This document shows, piece by piece, positions 7,076-7,105 of a stretch of DNA of 7,105 nucleotides (positions are counted from its first letter, which is position 1; the number at the start of each line of letters is the position of its first letter). The translations under genes were made by a program, and so were the position numbers. Location: the NCBI GenBank assembly GCA_002493755.1, contig DKZT01000055.1, positions 29,632 through 36,736 on the forward strand. The letters are read 5' to 3'. The notes beneath the pieces are model-generated. The model was not told where the DNA came from. It saw only the letters and a program-made list of their open reading frames with translations, and did no database searches. This stretch comes from Ruminococcaceae bacterium UBA7067 (GTDB lineage: Bacteria; Bacillota; Clostridia; Oscillospirales; Acutalibacteraceae).

Positions 7076-7105
7076 GCGGCTACGCCGCAGAGTGAAGAGT
7101 GGAGA
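7076..7105. repeat. GC palindrome joined to heptanucleotide repeat, cut by window edge
   Basis: GCGGC-TAC-GCCGC (7076-7088) is a 5-bp inverted repeat with a 3-base loop. It is followed immediately by AGAGTGAAGAGTGGAGA (7089-7105), two and a half units of the same 7-base repeat seen at 5524-5554, in opposite orientation. The 17 bases match the reverse complement of 5524-5540 exactly. The array runs to the last base, so its full length is unknown. It resembles a small intergenic repeat element, not a gene. Confidence 0.7.

Overview
The window looks like ordinary chromosome of an anaerobic gut-type Firmicute, most likely a Ruminococcus-like member of the Oscillospiraceae/Ruminococcaceae. The basis is a secreted protein ending in a dockerin, clostridial-style SbcC and SbcD, a Gram-positive-type D,D-carboxypeptidase with a C-terminal membrane anchor, strong purine-rich ribosome binding sites and moderate GC. 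The genus is inferred from protein style, not from a marker gene.

Layout. (1) 38-1552, plus strand: an exported transglutaminase-like protein with a Cys-His-Asp triad and a C-terminal dockerin, likely a cell-surface or cellulosome-type protein. (2) 1553-1612: a short convergent gap holding one 13-bp perfect hairpin that can serve both genes. (3) 5481-1613, minus strand: a two-gene operon, sbcD then sbcC, overlapping by ATGA. They encode the SbcCD (Mre11-Rad50-type) nuclease-ATPase that opens hairpins and trims DNA ends. (4) 5482-5638: a divergent promoter region with a heptanucleotide tandem repeat. (5) 5639-6997, plus strand: a DacA-type penicillin-binding protein (D-Ala-D-Ala carboxypeptidase). 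(6) 6998-7105: a strong terminator, then a small GC palindrome joined to a second, inverted copy of the heptanucleotide repeat, cut by the window edge.

The three transcription units do not obviously form one pathway. SbcCD acts on DNA in the cytoplasm, DacA trims peptidoglycan stem peptides outside the membrane, and the dockerin protein acts outside the cell. I see no CRISPR array, tRNA, rRNA, transposase, phage gene or defence cassette, and no clear candidate for a new multi-gene system. The least explained features are the period-7 repeat present in inverted copies on either side of dacA, and the pairing of a transglutaminase-like fold with a dockerin.
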